From the NCBI GenBank assembly GCA_030748365.1, contig JASMME010000013.1, forward strand, positions 1 to 15,086: 15,086 nucleotides of DNA. Reading direction: 5' to 3'. A program made the position numbers and the translations under genes. The stretch is from Lutibacter sp. Its GTDB lineage: Bacteria; Bacteroidota; Bacteroidia; Flavobacteriales; Flavobacteriaceae. The notes under the pieces are model-generated. The model was not told the origin of the DNA. It did no database searches and was given only the letters and a program-made list of their open reading frames with translations. Position 1 is the first letter of the stretch, and every line of letters starts with the position of its first letter. Positions 6,610 through 14,701 of this stretch are shown piece after piece.

Positions 6610-8516
6610 GGTTCCTGTAGGGTTGACCAGTCGTCCATCAGGGTATCCAGGCGCTCTTTCTTTGCCTGATACTCCTCAAAAAATGTTGGATTTTCGCTGA
6701 CCTCCATAGCGTTCTCATAGATGGCCGCATCCAGGTCGAGCAGCTCTTTTTCCAAATCGGCAATCTGTTTTTCTATCTTAGTCAGTTTGTTCGCCCGCTG
6801 TCTGGCTTGTTTTTGGGATTCCTTATTCTCCAGGTAGGCCTCTTTGTTGGGGGGCTTTTTTTCGGTCGCAGGGGACGTTTCCGTACGTTTTTCTACTGCG
6901 CGCAGGTCATCTAAGGCGTGCTGTGCCAAGAAATAATTGATATCTCCCAGGTATTCTTTGATCTTCTTGTCCCTAAACTCGTAGACCCGACTGGTAAGTC
7001 CGGCCAGGAAATCCCGGTCGTGTGAGACCAAGATCAGGGTACCTTCAAACTGCTGCAAGGCTTTTTTTAAGACATGTTTGGAAGCGATGTCTAGGTGGTT
7101 GGTGGGTTCATCCATGACCAGCACGTTAAAAGGTGTCAGCAACATCTTACACAAGGCCAATCGGTTGCGCTCGCCACCCGACAATACCTTCACCTTCTTA
7201 TCTACGGCCTCTCCACTAAAGAGAAACGCACCCAACATATCTCTTACCCGGGTACGGTTGGCCTCGGTAGCGGACGCTTCCATCAGTGCTAAGACCGTCT
7301 TTTCAGGATCGAGACAGTCAGACTGGTTTTGGGCAAAATAACCAATCTGTACCTGGTGTCCAAGTTGTAGGTGCCCTTCCCCTGCAAGGTCGCCTACCAG
7401 TACCCTGGCCAACGTAGACTTTCCTTGGCCGTTCTGCCCTACAAAGGCAATCCTGCTACCGCGTTCAATCAACAGGTCAATGTTTTCCAAGACCTGGTGA
7501 TCTCCATATCGCTTGCCCAGTCCTGAAGCTTCTACCACAATTTTCCCCGAACGGACAGAAAGCGGGAAACGTACCTGGAAGGCTGCCGGATCATCCATCT
7601 CTACCTCTATACGCTCCACTTTTTCCAGTTTTTTAATCAGTGATTGGGCAAAAGCAGCCTTGGAAGCCTTGTAGCGAAACTTTTCAATCAGTTGCTCGGT
7701 TTGCTTAATCTCTTTTTCCTGATTTTTAAAAGCTTGCAACTGGGTCGCTTTAAGCGCTGCACGCTGGGCCAAAAATTGGGTATAGGGTTTGGGATAGTCA
7801 TAAATTTTTCCCAGTGAAATCTCGATCGTGCGGTTGGTAACATGGTCGAGGAACATCTTATCATGTGAGACCAAAACAACCGCCCCTGGATAGGATTTCA
7901 GGAATTGCTCTAACCAGATAATCGATTCGATGTCTAGGTGGTTGGTGGGTTCGTCCAATAACAACAAGTCGTGTTGTTGCAATAAGAGTTTGGCCAGTTC
8001 GATACGCATTCGCCAGCCGCCTGAAAATGTTTCGGTGCGCTTGGCAAAATCACTGCGCTGAAAACCAAGACCCTGGAGGATCTTTTCAGTGGTTCCCTGG
8101 TAGTGATACCCCCCCAGCAATTCGTATTGGTGGGTCAGGTCGTCCAAGCTGTGCAACAGGGCCATATAAGCCGCACTCTCATAATCTTCCCGAACGGCCA
8201 GTTGTTCATTGATCTCTGCCAGTTGGTGTTCTGTTTTTTTGATGGCTGTAAAGGCGGTATAGGCTTCTTCTAGGATCGTTCGGCCCGCAATAAACTCGAT
8301 ATCCTGCTTTAAAAAACCAATGCTGGTATCCTTTTCATAAGCCAGGGTACCAGAATCACAGGCCATCTCCCGGGCCATGATTTTCAGTAAGGTTGATTTT
8401 CCTGCACCGTTCTTACCTATCAGGCCCACCCGGTCACCGGCAGTCAGTTTAAAGGTAATCCCAGAAAACAGGGAATTCCCTCCAAAGGACACCGAAATAT
8501 TATGTGCATTTAGCAT
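6606..8516 (-). CDS. ABC-F family ATPase (YheS/Uup/EttA-like)
   Basis: This is a 636-residue soluble protein with two ABC ATPase domains and no membrane segment. Domain 1 has Walker A GKNGAGKST (34-42), signature FSGGW (164-168) and Walker B LLLLDEP with TNHLDI. A charged inter-domain linker at about 240-315 (the P-site tRNA interaction motif region of ABC-F proteins) leads to domain 2. Domain 2 has Walker A GQNGQGKST (360-368), signature LSGGE (445-449) and VLVMDEPTNHLDI. A C-terminal coiled coil, rich in Glu/Lys/Gln, covers about 560-630. ABC-F proteins act on the ribosome, resolving stalled or non-productive states; some protect against antibiotics, but nothing here indicates a resistance subtype. 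The gene heads a three-gene run, overlapping the PLP enzyme by four bases, and is divergent from the DUF983 gene. Confidence 0.93.
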   Translation of the reverse strand: MLNAHNISVSFGGNSLFSGITFKLTAGDRVGLIGKNGAGKSTLLKIMAREMACDSGTLAYEKDTSIGFLKQDIEFIAGRTILEEAYTAFTAIKKTEHQLAEINEQLAVREDYESAAYMALLHSLDDLTHQYELLGGYHYQGTTEKILQGLGFQRSDFAKRTETFSGGWRMRIELAKLLLQQHDLLLLDEPTNHLDIESIIWLEQFLKSYPGAVVLVSHDKMFLDHVTNRTIEISLGKIYDYPKPYTQFLAQRAALKATQLQAFKNQEKEIKQTEQLIEKFRYKASKAAFAQSLIKKLEKVERIEVEMDDPAAFQVRFPLSVRSGKIVVEASGLGKRYGDHQVLENIDLLIERGSRIAFVGQNGQGKSTLARVLVGDLAGEGHLQLGHQVQIGYFAQNQSDCLDPEKTVLALMEASATEANRTRVRDMLGAFLFSGEAVDKKVKVLSGGERNRLALCKMLLTPFNVLVMDEPTNHLDIASKHVLKKALQQFEGTLILVSHDRDFLAGLTSRVYEFRDKKIKEYLGDINYFLAQHALDDLRAVEKRTETSPATEKKPPNKEAYLENKESQKQARQRANKLTKIEKQIADLEKELLDLDAAIYENAMEVSENPTFFEEYQAKKERLDTLMDDWSTLQEP

Positions 8517-8580
8517 GTTTTGTTACGCATTAGTTCCGTAATTACCTATGACATCTCCACCGCGATACGATGCTAGACAA

Positions 8581-8614
8581 CAAACTGATTTGATCGATAT
8601 TTCCAGCTGAGCAA
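8581..8614 (-). promoter_or_regulatory. weak candidate promoter for the ABC-F operon
   Basis: On the minus strand, TTG (8612-8614), a 23-base spacer and TCAGTTTG (8581-8588) approximate the Bacteroidota consensus, with C in place of the second base of TAnnTTTG. Transcription would start near 8572, leaving a leader of about 55 nt. No better match lies in the 208-bp divergent region. Confidence 0.3.
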
Positions 8615-8688
8615 AGGAAATGTAATCACTTTCTTTTCGGCCTGTACAAAGTACTTGAGTGCGTATAAGTGGTAAGGCATTTTTGGCT

Positions 8689-8696
8689 TACCTTTG
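8689..8696 (+). promoter_or_regulatory. -7 element TACCTTTG of the DUF983 gene
   Basis: This is a perfect TAnnTTTG match and the same octamer as in the MscS promoter. It would start transcription near 8703, about 20 nt before the ATG at 8725. No TTG lies at the usual spacing upstream. It argues against the in-frame ATG at 8659, which lies upstream of this element. Confidence 0.5.
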
Positions 8697-8724
8697 CAAA
8701 ACTATTACAATTTGTGCAAACCAC

Positions 8725-9120
8725 ATGATTAAAAAGGGAACAAAAGCCTACAGCATCCTATACAATAAATGTCCACAGTGCCAGGAAGGTGATTTTATGA
8801 AGGAGCGAAACTTGTTAAAACTGCTCAACGCCTTTGATATGCACGAACACTGCAGCGCCTGCAAGTTAAAATACATGATAGAGCCGTCCTTTTTCTACGG
8901 AGCCATGTATATGAACTACGCCCTTACAGTAGGTATCGGCATCGTGGTACTGCTGATCACCACCTTGTTACTGGGGTTGACATTATTGGAAAGTATTGCA
9001 CCGATTGTGTTGGTATTGATCCTGACCATTCCCCTTTCAATCAGGCTTTCCCGTATTGCCTGGATCAACCTGTTTGTACACTACGATCCCGGGGCGGCCA
9101 ACGCGCCTGAAAGCGATTGA
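8725..9120 (+). CDS. DUF983 family membrane protein
   Basis: This is a 131-residue protein of the DUF983 family, function unknown. Two CxxC pairs form a probable zinc-binding knuckle: Cys16/Cys19 in CPQCQEGDF and Cys43/Cys46 in HCSACKLKY. IEPSFFYGAMYMNYA leads into two hydrophobic segments at about 66-87 and 90-108, followed by a short tail with the conserved-looking WINLFVHYDP. It is probably an inner-membrane protein with a small cytoplasmic metal-binding domain. I chose the ATG at 8725 because the sequence from there (MIKKGTKAYSILYNKCPQC) looks like a normal DUF983 start and follows a -7 element; an upstream in-frame ATG at 8659 would add 22 unlikely residues. Its last 56 bases overlap the 3' end of the convergent FAD oxidoreductase gene. 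Confidence 0.87.
   Translation: MIKKGTKAYSILYNKCPQCQEGDFMKERNLLKLLNAFDMHEHCSACKLKYMIEPSFFYGAMYMNYALTVGIGIVVLLITTLLLGLTLLESIAPIVLVLILTIPLSIRLSRIAWINLFVHYDPGAANAPESD
9065..9120. other. 56-bp convergent coding overlap
   Basis: The stop of the DUF983 gene (9118-9120, plus strand) lies inside the FAD oxidoreductase gene, and the stop of the latter (9065-9067, minus strand) lies inside the DUF983 gene. Both frames are open across the shared stretch. There is no room for a terminator between the genes. Confidence 0.85.
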
Positions 9121-10144
9121 TCGAAATGGACGGAAGCAAGGGCTTCCCAGTTTCGAGGTGGTCGTATAACTGTTCCGCTGTCTCTGGTGCAATCATCACT
9201 CCGCGTGTACCCAGACCATTTAAAATGGCCAGCTGCTGGATTTGCGGATGCTTGCCGACCAAAGGACGCCGGTCAGCCACCGTAGGCCTGACACCTGCCG
9301 CTTGGTCGACCACCTTAAAAGGATGGGTCATAAAAATGCGAAGCTTTTGAAGCAATTCTTCCCTGGCCGCTTCAGTAGGAGTATCGGTTTTGTCGGTTCG
9401 GTGGAAGGTAGCCCCTACTTTATAGTAGTCATTTCCCAAAGGCAGTATAAAAACTGCCGATTTAACCAAGGATTCGAGTTGAAGTCCAGGTGCGTGGATG
9501 GTGAGGACCTCTCCCTTGCTTCCCGGTAAGGGCAGCTGCTTAAAAAAAGGGTTTTGTAGGAGGCCAAATCCTTCACAAAAAACAACCTTCCCCGCGTTTA
9601 TATGGTTGTATTGCACCCTTTCTTCTTTGAATTCAAGGGCTGTATGTACAAATTTTTCCGCAAAGAACCCTGTTTTATTTTCTAGATAGGCACGGTAATC
9701 ACGGATCAATTTGGGTACCGCTACCCTGCCTGTACGGCTGAGCTTTCCGAAACCAAATCCGGCACGGATACCTGGAAGGGGCTTGTGGATGATTCGGGGA
9801 ATCATATAGGGCGACAAGGCAGGCCTATCGGCGGCGGCATACCAGTTGTTCTGTTCTTCAACCGAGTGAAGAACCCGGTAAATGTCTAGTGGGTAGTCAT
9901 AGGTCTGCGATAATTTTTCTTCCAGCTCCCGGTAGAAAGGAAGGGCCTTTTCCAATTGAGAGGCTGCATTCCAAACGGGGGTGAATCGCCTAAGGATAAC
10001 TGGGTTGTACATACCTCCGGCCACCCGGGAGGAATGCTGAGAACCGTCTTCGAAAACCACAAAAGACTTCCCTTTTTTTTCGAGGACATGCGCAAAAGAC
10101 ATGCCGGCCAAGCCAAAACCTACAATGATATAATCTACTTCCAT
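9065..10144 (-). CDS. FAD-dependent oxidoreductase, DAO superfamily
   Basis: This is a 359-residue cytoplasmic flavoprotein. The N-terminal dinucleotide-binding fold has YIIVGFGLAGMSFA (Gly9, Gly11, Gly14) and an acidic residue (Glu32) ending strand 2. GGMYNPVILRRFTPVW follows near residue 43. The late motif QAAGVRPTVADRRPLVG and the LNGLGTRGVMIAPE segment, which closes over the flavin, are typical of D-amino-acid-oxidase/glycine-oxidase (ThiO)-like and MnmC C-terminal-domain enzymes. It most likely oxidises an amine or amino acid; the substrate is unknown, and no thiamine or tRNA-modification gene lies nearby to decide. It lies downstream of gldN on the same strand but is separated from it by a strong terminator and has its own candidate -7 element. 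The last 20 or so residues are Arg-rich and overlap the DUF983 coding region. Confidence 0.87.
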   Translation of the reverse strand: MEVDYIIVGFGLAGMSFAHVLEKKGKSFVVFEDGSQHSSRVAGGMYNPVILRRFTPVWNAASQLEKALPFYRELEEKLSQTYDYPLDIYRVLHSVEEQNNWYAAADRPALSPYMIPRIIHKPLPGIRAGFGFGKLSRTGRVAVPKLIRDYRAYLENKTGFFAEKFVHTALEFKEERVQYNHINAGKVVFCEGFGLLQNPFFKQLPLPGSKGEVLTIHAPGLQLESLVKSAVFILPLGNDYYKVGATFHRTDKTDTPTEAAREELLQKLRIFMTHPFKVVDQAAGVRPTVADRRPLVGKHPQIQQLAILNGLGTRGVMIAPETAEQLYDHLETGKPLLPSISINRFQARWPPRDRSVQTG

Positions 10145-10163
10145 ACTACGAAGCCATTTCAGG

Positions 10164-10171
10164 CAAAGCTA
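10164..10171 (-). promoter_or_regulatory. -7 element TAGCTTTG of the FAD oxidoreductase gene
   Basis: TAGCTTTG on the minus strand is an exact TAnnTTTG match, 19 bases before the ATG at 10144 and just after the gld terminator. Transcription would start near 10158. No TTG is found at the standard spacing upstream, so it is a half-match. Confidence 0.45.
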
Positions 10172-10190
10172 CTGTAATTCCTGTTAGCAT

Positions 10191-10218
10191 AAAAAAACCC
10201 TTGCATCACAAGGGTTTT
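10191..10218 (-). terminator. intrinsic terminator of the gldKLMN operon
   Basis: A perfect 10-bp stem (AAAACCCTTG paired with CAAGGGTTTT, 10194-10203 with 10209-10218) encloses a five-base loop. Read on the minus strand it is followed by a run of seven T residues (10197 to 10191). It begins 21 bases after the gldN stop and is the clearest terminator in the window. It separates the gld operon from the FAD oxidoreductase gene. Confidence 0.85.
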
Positions 10219-10239
10219 AAATATAAGCGGTCTGCCATC

Positions 10240-11145
10240 TTAATAATTCCACATATCGTGCTCCCGGTTTCGGATCTCCTCCTTGATACGGTTAGACTCC
10301 AGTACCTGAAACAGGGCATTGTCCTTTATATAGGAACGAATCTCCCGGTCTTCGTAGGTGTTTTCTTCTTTATAGATAAGGGCATGGAATCTTCTGGCGT
10401 TCATTAGGTGGTCGAAAGAAATGGGATAGGACGAGTTCTTGGGATTGAACACCTTCATCCTGTGAAGGGTCTCCCGTGCATCGGGATACCAAACCCAAAA
10501 CAGGGCCAGCTGTTCCGATAGGTCCATCTCTTCCCTGCCCATGGTCTGCACATCAGGTGCTACCGGGGCAATGGCGAGCAAACGATACCTGAGTTCAGAC
10601 TGGCGCTTGTCAAAATACCAAATTCCTTTGATCTTATACCCCTTGATATCCTGGGAGGTGATATTGATACGATCTATATATTCATCGATATTGGTTTCAC
10701 CTGCATTCAGCTCATCAATTCCCGCATCTGTCGTATCGACGCGTTGTAATTTCATCTCGATATCCGGACGCGTCATCTTTTGATTGAAATAGGAATCGTC
10801 GTACAGTTCGGTAATCTCTCCTTTTCTGATGCCCTTGAGTAGGGTATCGAACAGGGAACGCCGGGTATTGGCAATGTTGACCGTATCTGCCGGATAGTAC
10901 AACGGCAGGTTAAAACGCTCGTTTAGGTCTATATATTCCCATACGATCTTGGACCAGAGAATGTCACGGTCATCCAAGTAACCGTAGGCCAGTGGTTTGT
11001 CATCGTCAACACGCTCCTGAGCATCGGTCTTCATGCCGATATCAGCCGGTGTTTCGGCATTCAGTAAATTGGACTGTGCCACCAAGGTCTGAAAAAGTAA
11101 ACAGGCAACAATACCCAGTCCAAAATTTCTCCTATTTGTTGTCAT
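10240..11145 (-). CDS. gldN: GldN/PorN, T9SS and gliding motility ring component
   Basis: This 301-residue periplasmic protein has a signal peptide (hydrophobic FGLGIVACLLFQTLVAQ, cleavage near residues 24-25). As known from Flavobacterium and Porphyromonas, GldN/PorN binds GldK/PorK to form the periplasmic ring under the outer membrane, and joins the GldLM motor to it. It is recognised by position as the fourth gene of gldKLMN and by sequence, including YGYLDDRDILWSKIVWEYID, RFNLPLYYPAD, KGYKIKGIWYFDKRQSELRYR and WVWYPDARE. I take the ATG at 11145 (MTTNRRNFG), 11 bases after the gldM stop; a GTG two codons upstream (11151) is also possible. It ends just before a strong terminator. Confidence 0.93.
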   Translation of the reverse strand: MTTNRRNFGLGIVACLLFQTLVAQSNLLNAETPADIGMKTDAQERVDDDKPLAYGYLDDRDILWSKIVWEYIDLNERFNLPLYYPADTVNIANTRRSLFDTLLKGIRKGEITELYDDSYFNQKMTRPDIEMKLQRVDTTDAGIDELNAGETNIDEYIDRINITSQDIKGYKIKGIWYFDKRQSELRYRLLAIAPVAPDVQTMGREEMDLSEQLALFWVWYPDARETLHRMKVFNPKNSSYPISFDHLMNARRFHALIYKEENTYEDREIRSYIKDNALFQVLESNRIKEEIRNREHDMWNY

Positions 11146-11156
11146 AAGCACTTGTT

Positions 11157-12692
11157 TTATTGAACCTCTATACTAACAGGGGCTGCATTTTTTATCTTAT
11201 ACGAAGTGTTGCCTACCAGGGATGATTTGATATCGAACAGCGTGATTAGGTCACCCCTCCTGGCCTTGTTAATGACCTTCTTAGCCTGGGCATTCATTTT
11301 GTTGCCCCTAACAACCACCGCTGACTGGCCGGGTACTTTAACGGTAAAGCCAGTTGTTTTCAAAGTCAGGTCAAAATCAAAATCAGGCAGTTCCACCCCT
11401 ACCGTAGCATTGGCGATACTGGTTTTGGGGATCTTAACGTGTCCACTCTGTTTTCGGAGGGTTCCCCTAGGAGCAGGTATGTCCTTAATTCTAAAGGCCT
11501 GCGATGAACTGACCTTGCTACCATCGGGTAAGGTTCCGGACACCCTAATCTGTATTTCTTTTCCAGAGCCAGTACCTGGCTCCATCAAGTATCTACCCGC
11601 ACCCTTTACCTTTCTCAATCCTTTGGCTGTAGCCTTAACAAGGTTATCCGGCACCCCTGGGATAGAAATAGTCATAGGGTTTTCCACCCCCCTATAGACC
11701 ACATTCATTTTATCTGCAGAAATCACTGCATTGTTGGGTTTGGGAATGACGGCATAGCTGCTATTGATCTCAATCTCTACCGGTTTACCGTCTTCGATAA
11801 AAACAAATTTCCCTTTTACGGTACGCTCCCCCACATTGCCTGCAGGAAAGTCAAGCATGGCCGCTCCATCTTCAATATCCGTGACTGGTTGGCCGTTTAC
11901 AATGACCTCTGATGGCTTTAAGGAAGCGTCATAACGCCCCAACACAATCCTACCTTTAAAACGCTCTCCTTGGAAAAAGGCAGACTTTTCCGGTAAGAGG
12001 ATGGTCCGGTAATTGGACATAGAGACATCACTTTCCAACTGACCGCCCAACAAGGTGCCAAAGATGTCTGATTGGGTCGTCTTGATATCTGTTTGCAAGG
12101 CAGTCAGGTTGGTGACCGTCGCAATCAGAGGAAATCCTTCAAACCGGTTCTGCAACCAAGGTTGTTTGCCATCCTCCGTATCCTGGGGAGCAGTGTCAAA
12201 TCGTTTGTTAATGACCGTTGCCAGGGGGGGTTCCGCCCCAATCAACTGTAGAATTGAATCGCGGTAATTATGGATCCGGTCTAAAAATTCCCTTCCGTTG
12301 GCAGTATACCCGTCTCCTTCAAAAAAATATTGGTCGCCCACATCGGTTCCCTTCATGGCCTCGTAGTCATTTTTATTCTCAATATCCTCGGTAATGATTT
12401 CCTTTAAATCGTCTAGGTACTGATCAAAGGTCACAGACAATTCGTTAACTGCCATGGCCTTTTCGTACAGGGCAGCATATTTTTCAGGTTGCTCTCCGGC
12501 CTTGGTAGCTAACTTGGAAAGGGTCAATTCATTCTTCTCCGAGGCAGTTGTGTTGGCTGCGGTTAGTTTTTCATTCATATAGCCGAATGAAGACAGCACC
12601 TCCGGCCCGATCTGTATCGCCAGCATAGCGATAAAGACAAGGTACATCAGGTTGATCATTTTTTGCCTCGGTGATAATTTTCCTGCAGCCAT
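11157..12692 (-). CDS. gldM: GldM/PorM, T9SS inner-membrane motor stator-spanning subunit
   Basis: This 511-residue protein is near the usual GldM length. A short cytoplasmic start (MAAGKLSPRQKMINLMY) precedes one transmembrane helix at about 14-31. The rest is a large periplasmic region: a helical first domain (to about 220), then beta-rich domains with Ig-like character (for example AVIPKPNNAVISADKMNVVY). GldM dimers pass through the GldL ring and carry proton-driven motion across the periplasm to GldK/GldN. The gene begins three bases after the gldL stop and runs into gldN, so it is in the middle of one operon. An open frame of 163 codons on the opposite strand (11206-11697) is judged a shadow. 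Confidence 0.95.
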   Translation of the reverse strand: MAAGKLSPRQKMINLMYLVFIAMLAIQIGPEVLSSFGYMNEKLTAANTTASEKNELTLSKLATKAGEQPEKYAALYEKAMAVNELSVTFDQYLDDLKEIITEDIENKNDYEAMKGTDVGDQYFFEGDGYTANGREFLDRIHNYRDSILQLIGAEPPLATVINKRFDTAPQDTEDGKQPWLQNRFEGFPLIATVTNLTALQTDIKTTQSDIFGTLLGGQLESDVSMSNYRTILLPEKSAFFQGERFKGRIVLGRYDASLKPSEVIVNGQPVTDIEDGAAMLDFPAGNVGERTVKGKFVFIEDGKPVEIEINSSYAVIPKPNNAVISADKMNVVYRGVENPMTISIPGVPDNLVKATAKGLRKVKGAGRYLMEPGTGSGKEIQIRVSGTLPDGSKVSSSQAFRIKDIPAPRGTLRKQSGHVKIPKTSIANATVGVELPDFDFDLTLKTTGFTVKVPGQSAVVVRGNKMNAQAKKVINKARRGDLITLFDIKSSLVGNTSYKIKNAAPVSIEVQ

Positions 12693-12695
12693 AAG

Positions 12696-13298
12696 TTATT
12701 TTTTAGTGGACATGGCCGTTAGCATACCATCGTACACTTCATTCAGCGAAGCCAAACTGTCAGACAGGGAAGCCATTTGCTCTTTTAGCCTGGCGGTATT
12801 TTCAAGCGCCTCCTCATTGGCCTGCGTCTGCCCAGATGCACTTTCGAGTTGTGTCTTGTAAAGGGTATTCAACGATTCCATTTGTTGGGCTGCCAGGGCC
12901 AACTGTTCACTGTAGTTGTTGGTCGCCGCAATTGAATCTACCGCAGGGGAAATATTGTCCTTAAAATGCTGGATACTGTCTCCCAGGCTTTTCATCAACT
13001 CGGCATCAATCTGGGCTTCCTTGAGCATGACATCCAGTTTGGAAGACAACATGCCCTGTTCATTTTCTTTTCCAAAGTTTTCGAGTTTTTTAAACAAGGT
13101 CTTCCAGTCCGCGTCGTCATCGACCGATTCAAAAGCGGAAAGAAAGAAAACGATGGCTTCCACAAACATACCAATCGTAAGCATCGTACCCCCTCCAGGC
13201 CAATGTTGAATCTTAAACAAGGCGCCAATAATGACCACTGCTGCACCCCAGCCATAAGCGTAGTTAAATAATTTTTTTACTCTTTTTGATTGTGCCAT
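12696..13298 (-). CDS. gldL: GldL/PorL, T9SS proton-channel motor subunit
   Basis: This is a 200-residue inner-membrane protein with two N-terminal transmembrane helices (about 14-29 and 37-55) and a cytoplasmic, helical, Glu/Gln/Leu-rich C-terminal region of about 140 residues that is likely coiled coil. The family hallmark GALFKIQHWPGGGTMLTIG spans the helix-loop-helix. A lysine in helix 1 (Lys29) and a glutamate in helix 2 (Glu48) fit the membrane-buried charged residues known to be required for proton-driven function. GldL forms a pentameric ring around the GldM dimer. It begins 27 bases after the gldK stop and ends three bases before gldM, so all three are co-transcribed. No Shine-Dalgarno sequence is seen. 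Confidence 0.95.
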   Translation of the reverse strand: MAQSKRVKKLFNYAYGWGAAVVIIGALFKIQHWPGGGTMLTIGMFVEAIVFFLSAFESVDDDADWKTLFKKLENFGKENEQGMLSSKLDVMLKEAQIDAELMKSLGDSIQHFKDNISPAVDSIAATNNYSEQLALAAQQMESLNTLYKTQLESASGQTQANEEALENTARLKEQMASLSDSLASLNEVYDGMLTAMSTKK

Positions 13299-13325
13299 GA
13301 TGCAACTATTTTAATTTGGTAATTA

Positions 13326-14672
13326 TTATTTCTTTACGGTTCCCAATACGTCCTGTACTGTTCTAAAACCGATATAACTTCGGGTAGAGTCGGCGTATTC
13401 GTAGTCACGGGTGCTCACCCGCAGGAAGTAGGCCACATCTTTCCAGGAACCGCCCCTGATTACTTTTTTCCGGTTTTTACCGTCCCTGACACTCGGGTTC
13501 AGGGTAGCGCCCATCCTATAAGATTCGGCCACGTATTCCGTATCGGTCCACTCCGAGACATTGCCGGCCATATTGTACAAACCGTAATCGTTTGGATTGT
13601 ATGATTTTGCCTCCACGGTATACAAGGCACCGTCTAGGGCATAGTCTCCCCTTTGCGGTTTGAAGTTTGCGAGAAAACAGCCCCTGTCATTGGAGGTATA
13701 AGGCCCGCCCCAAGGATAGGTCGGGTTTTCCAATCCGCCCCTGGCAGCGTACTCCCACTCGGCTTCTGTAGGCAAACGGAAATCAGGTACTGTGGTCTTT
13801 CTTTTTTTGGTGGCCAAATAGTCGTTTTTCCTCTTTGTCCTCCAGTGGCAAAAGGCCCTTGCCTGGTCCCAACTAATTCCGAGTACGGGATAATCTTGGT
13901 AGGCCTGGTGCGAAAAATAATCCTGGTGCATGGGGTCGTTGTAGGAATAGTTAAAATCCCTTAACCAAACAGCCGTATCTGGGTAGATAGAGAAGACGGT
14001 ATCCTTTACCGTGACAGGTCTCTTTTGATTTTTCTGTTTCCCGACGTCATACCAGGGATAACGATAGCGCAACTTCTTAACGTCTAGGGTTTTTCTGCCT
14101 CCATAACTCCCTTCTACAAAGGTATACATAGAATCCATGACCTCCGCATAATATTCATCCGGAAAATCATCAAAATCCCAAATAAGCTCCTCCGTCCAGT
14201 CCAGAGACCTTCCTTGAAGTGGGGCATTAACATCTCCCAAACTGCCGTAGCTGTCCATCATATACTTTTGGTAAGGCGTCATATTGGCGGTATCTGAATC
14301 CTTGAACTGGTAGGGCTCCAATACAGTGGTGCCGTCATCCGACATCAATTCGGACATCAAGGCTAGCTCTGTTCTTACAATGGAATCCCTTACCCAGTGT
14401 ACAAATTCCTTGTACTCTGCATTGGTGATTTCAGTTTCATCCATATAGAAAGATCGTACGGTTACCGTCCGTGAAGGTGTAGCCATAGAGCCAGTGATGT
14501 CCTCATCCTGGCTGCCAATGGTAAAAGAACCTCCTGGAACCAGGGTCATACCAAGGGGTTTCAAGGAGTGCCACTTGGTCTTTGACCTGACACCTACCAG
14601 TTCTCCCTGGTCGTTGGAACCACAAGCATACAGCAACAATACTGTTAAAATATAAAAAAAGACTTTTCTCAT
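13326..14672 (-). CDS. gldK: GldK/PorK, T9SS lipoprotein with formylglycine-generating-enzyme fold
   Basis: This 448-residue outer-membrane lipoprotein partners GldN in the T9SS periplasmic ring. The signal peptide MRKVFFYILTVLLLYAC ends in a lipobox with Cys17. An FGE-sulfatase-like domain fills most of the rest: LGMTLVPGGSFTIGS (about 40-54), YMDETEITNAEYKEFV, YPVLGISWDQARAFCHWR, DFRLPTEAEWEYAARGG, MAGNVSEW, VIRGGSWKD and SYIGFRTV near the end. The fold is believed non-catalytic in GldK. The open frame extends 20 codons upstream (14732), but I chose 14672 because it gives a proper lipoprotein signal, has AGGAG seven bases upstream, and because a good promoter lies inside the longer version. 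It is the first gene of the gldKLMN operon. Confidence 0.95.
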   Translation of the reverse strand: MRKVFFYILTVLLLYACGSNDQGELVGVRSKTKWHSLKPLGMTLVPGGSFTIGSQDEDITGSMATPSRTVTVRSFYMDETEITNAEYKEFVHWVRDSIVRTELALMSELMSDDGTTVLEPYQFKDSDTANMTPYQKYMMDSYGSLGDVNAPLQGRSLDWTEELIWDFDDFPDEYYAEVMDSMYTFVEGSYGGRKTLDVKKLRYRYPWYDVGKQKNQKRPVTVKDTVFSIYPDTAVWLRDFNYSYNDPMHQDYFSHQAYQDYPVLGISWDQARAFCHWRTKRKNDYLATKKRKTTVPDFRLPTEAEWEYAARGGLENPTYPWGGPYTSNDRGCFLANFKPQRGDYALDGALYTVEAKSYNPNDYGLYNMAGNVSEWTDTEYVAESYRMGATLNPSVRDGKNRKKVIRGGSWKDVAYFLRVSTRDYEYADSTRSYIGFRTVQDVLGTVKK

Positions 14673-14679
14673 AATCATT

Positions 14680-14684
14680 CTCCT
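14680..14684 (-). promoter_or_regulatory. Shine-Dalgarno AGGAG deciding the gldK start
   Basis: AGGAG lies seven bases before the ATG at 14672 but only one base before the in-frame ATG at 14678, which favours 14672. Confidence 0.6.
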
Positions 14685-14701
14685 GCTTTTGGTAGCAAGC
14701 A

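Noticed and set aside
8599..8621. Inverted repeat ATTTCC/GGAAAT in the ABC-F/DUF983 divergent region
   Set aside because: Six base pairs with an 11-base loop is too weak to call an operator or hairpin.
8659..8724. Extended N-terminus of the DUF983 protein
   Set aside because: The -7 element TACCTTTG lies within it, and the conserved protein begins at 8725.
11206..11697. Open frame of 163 codons on the plus strand
   Set aside because: It is antisense to gldM, whose identity and frame are certain. There is no promoter, start context or recognisable product.
12966..13271. Two overlapping plus-strand open frames of about 100 codons (12916-13209 and 12966-13271)
   Set aside because: Both are antisense to gldL and show no protein-like features beyond the complement of its codons.
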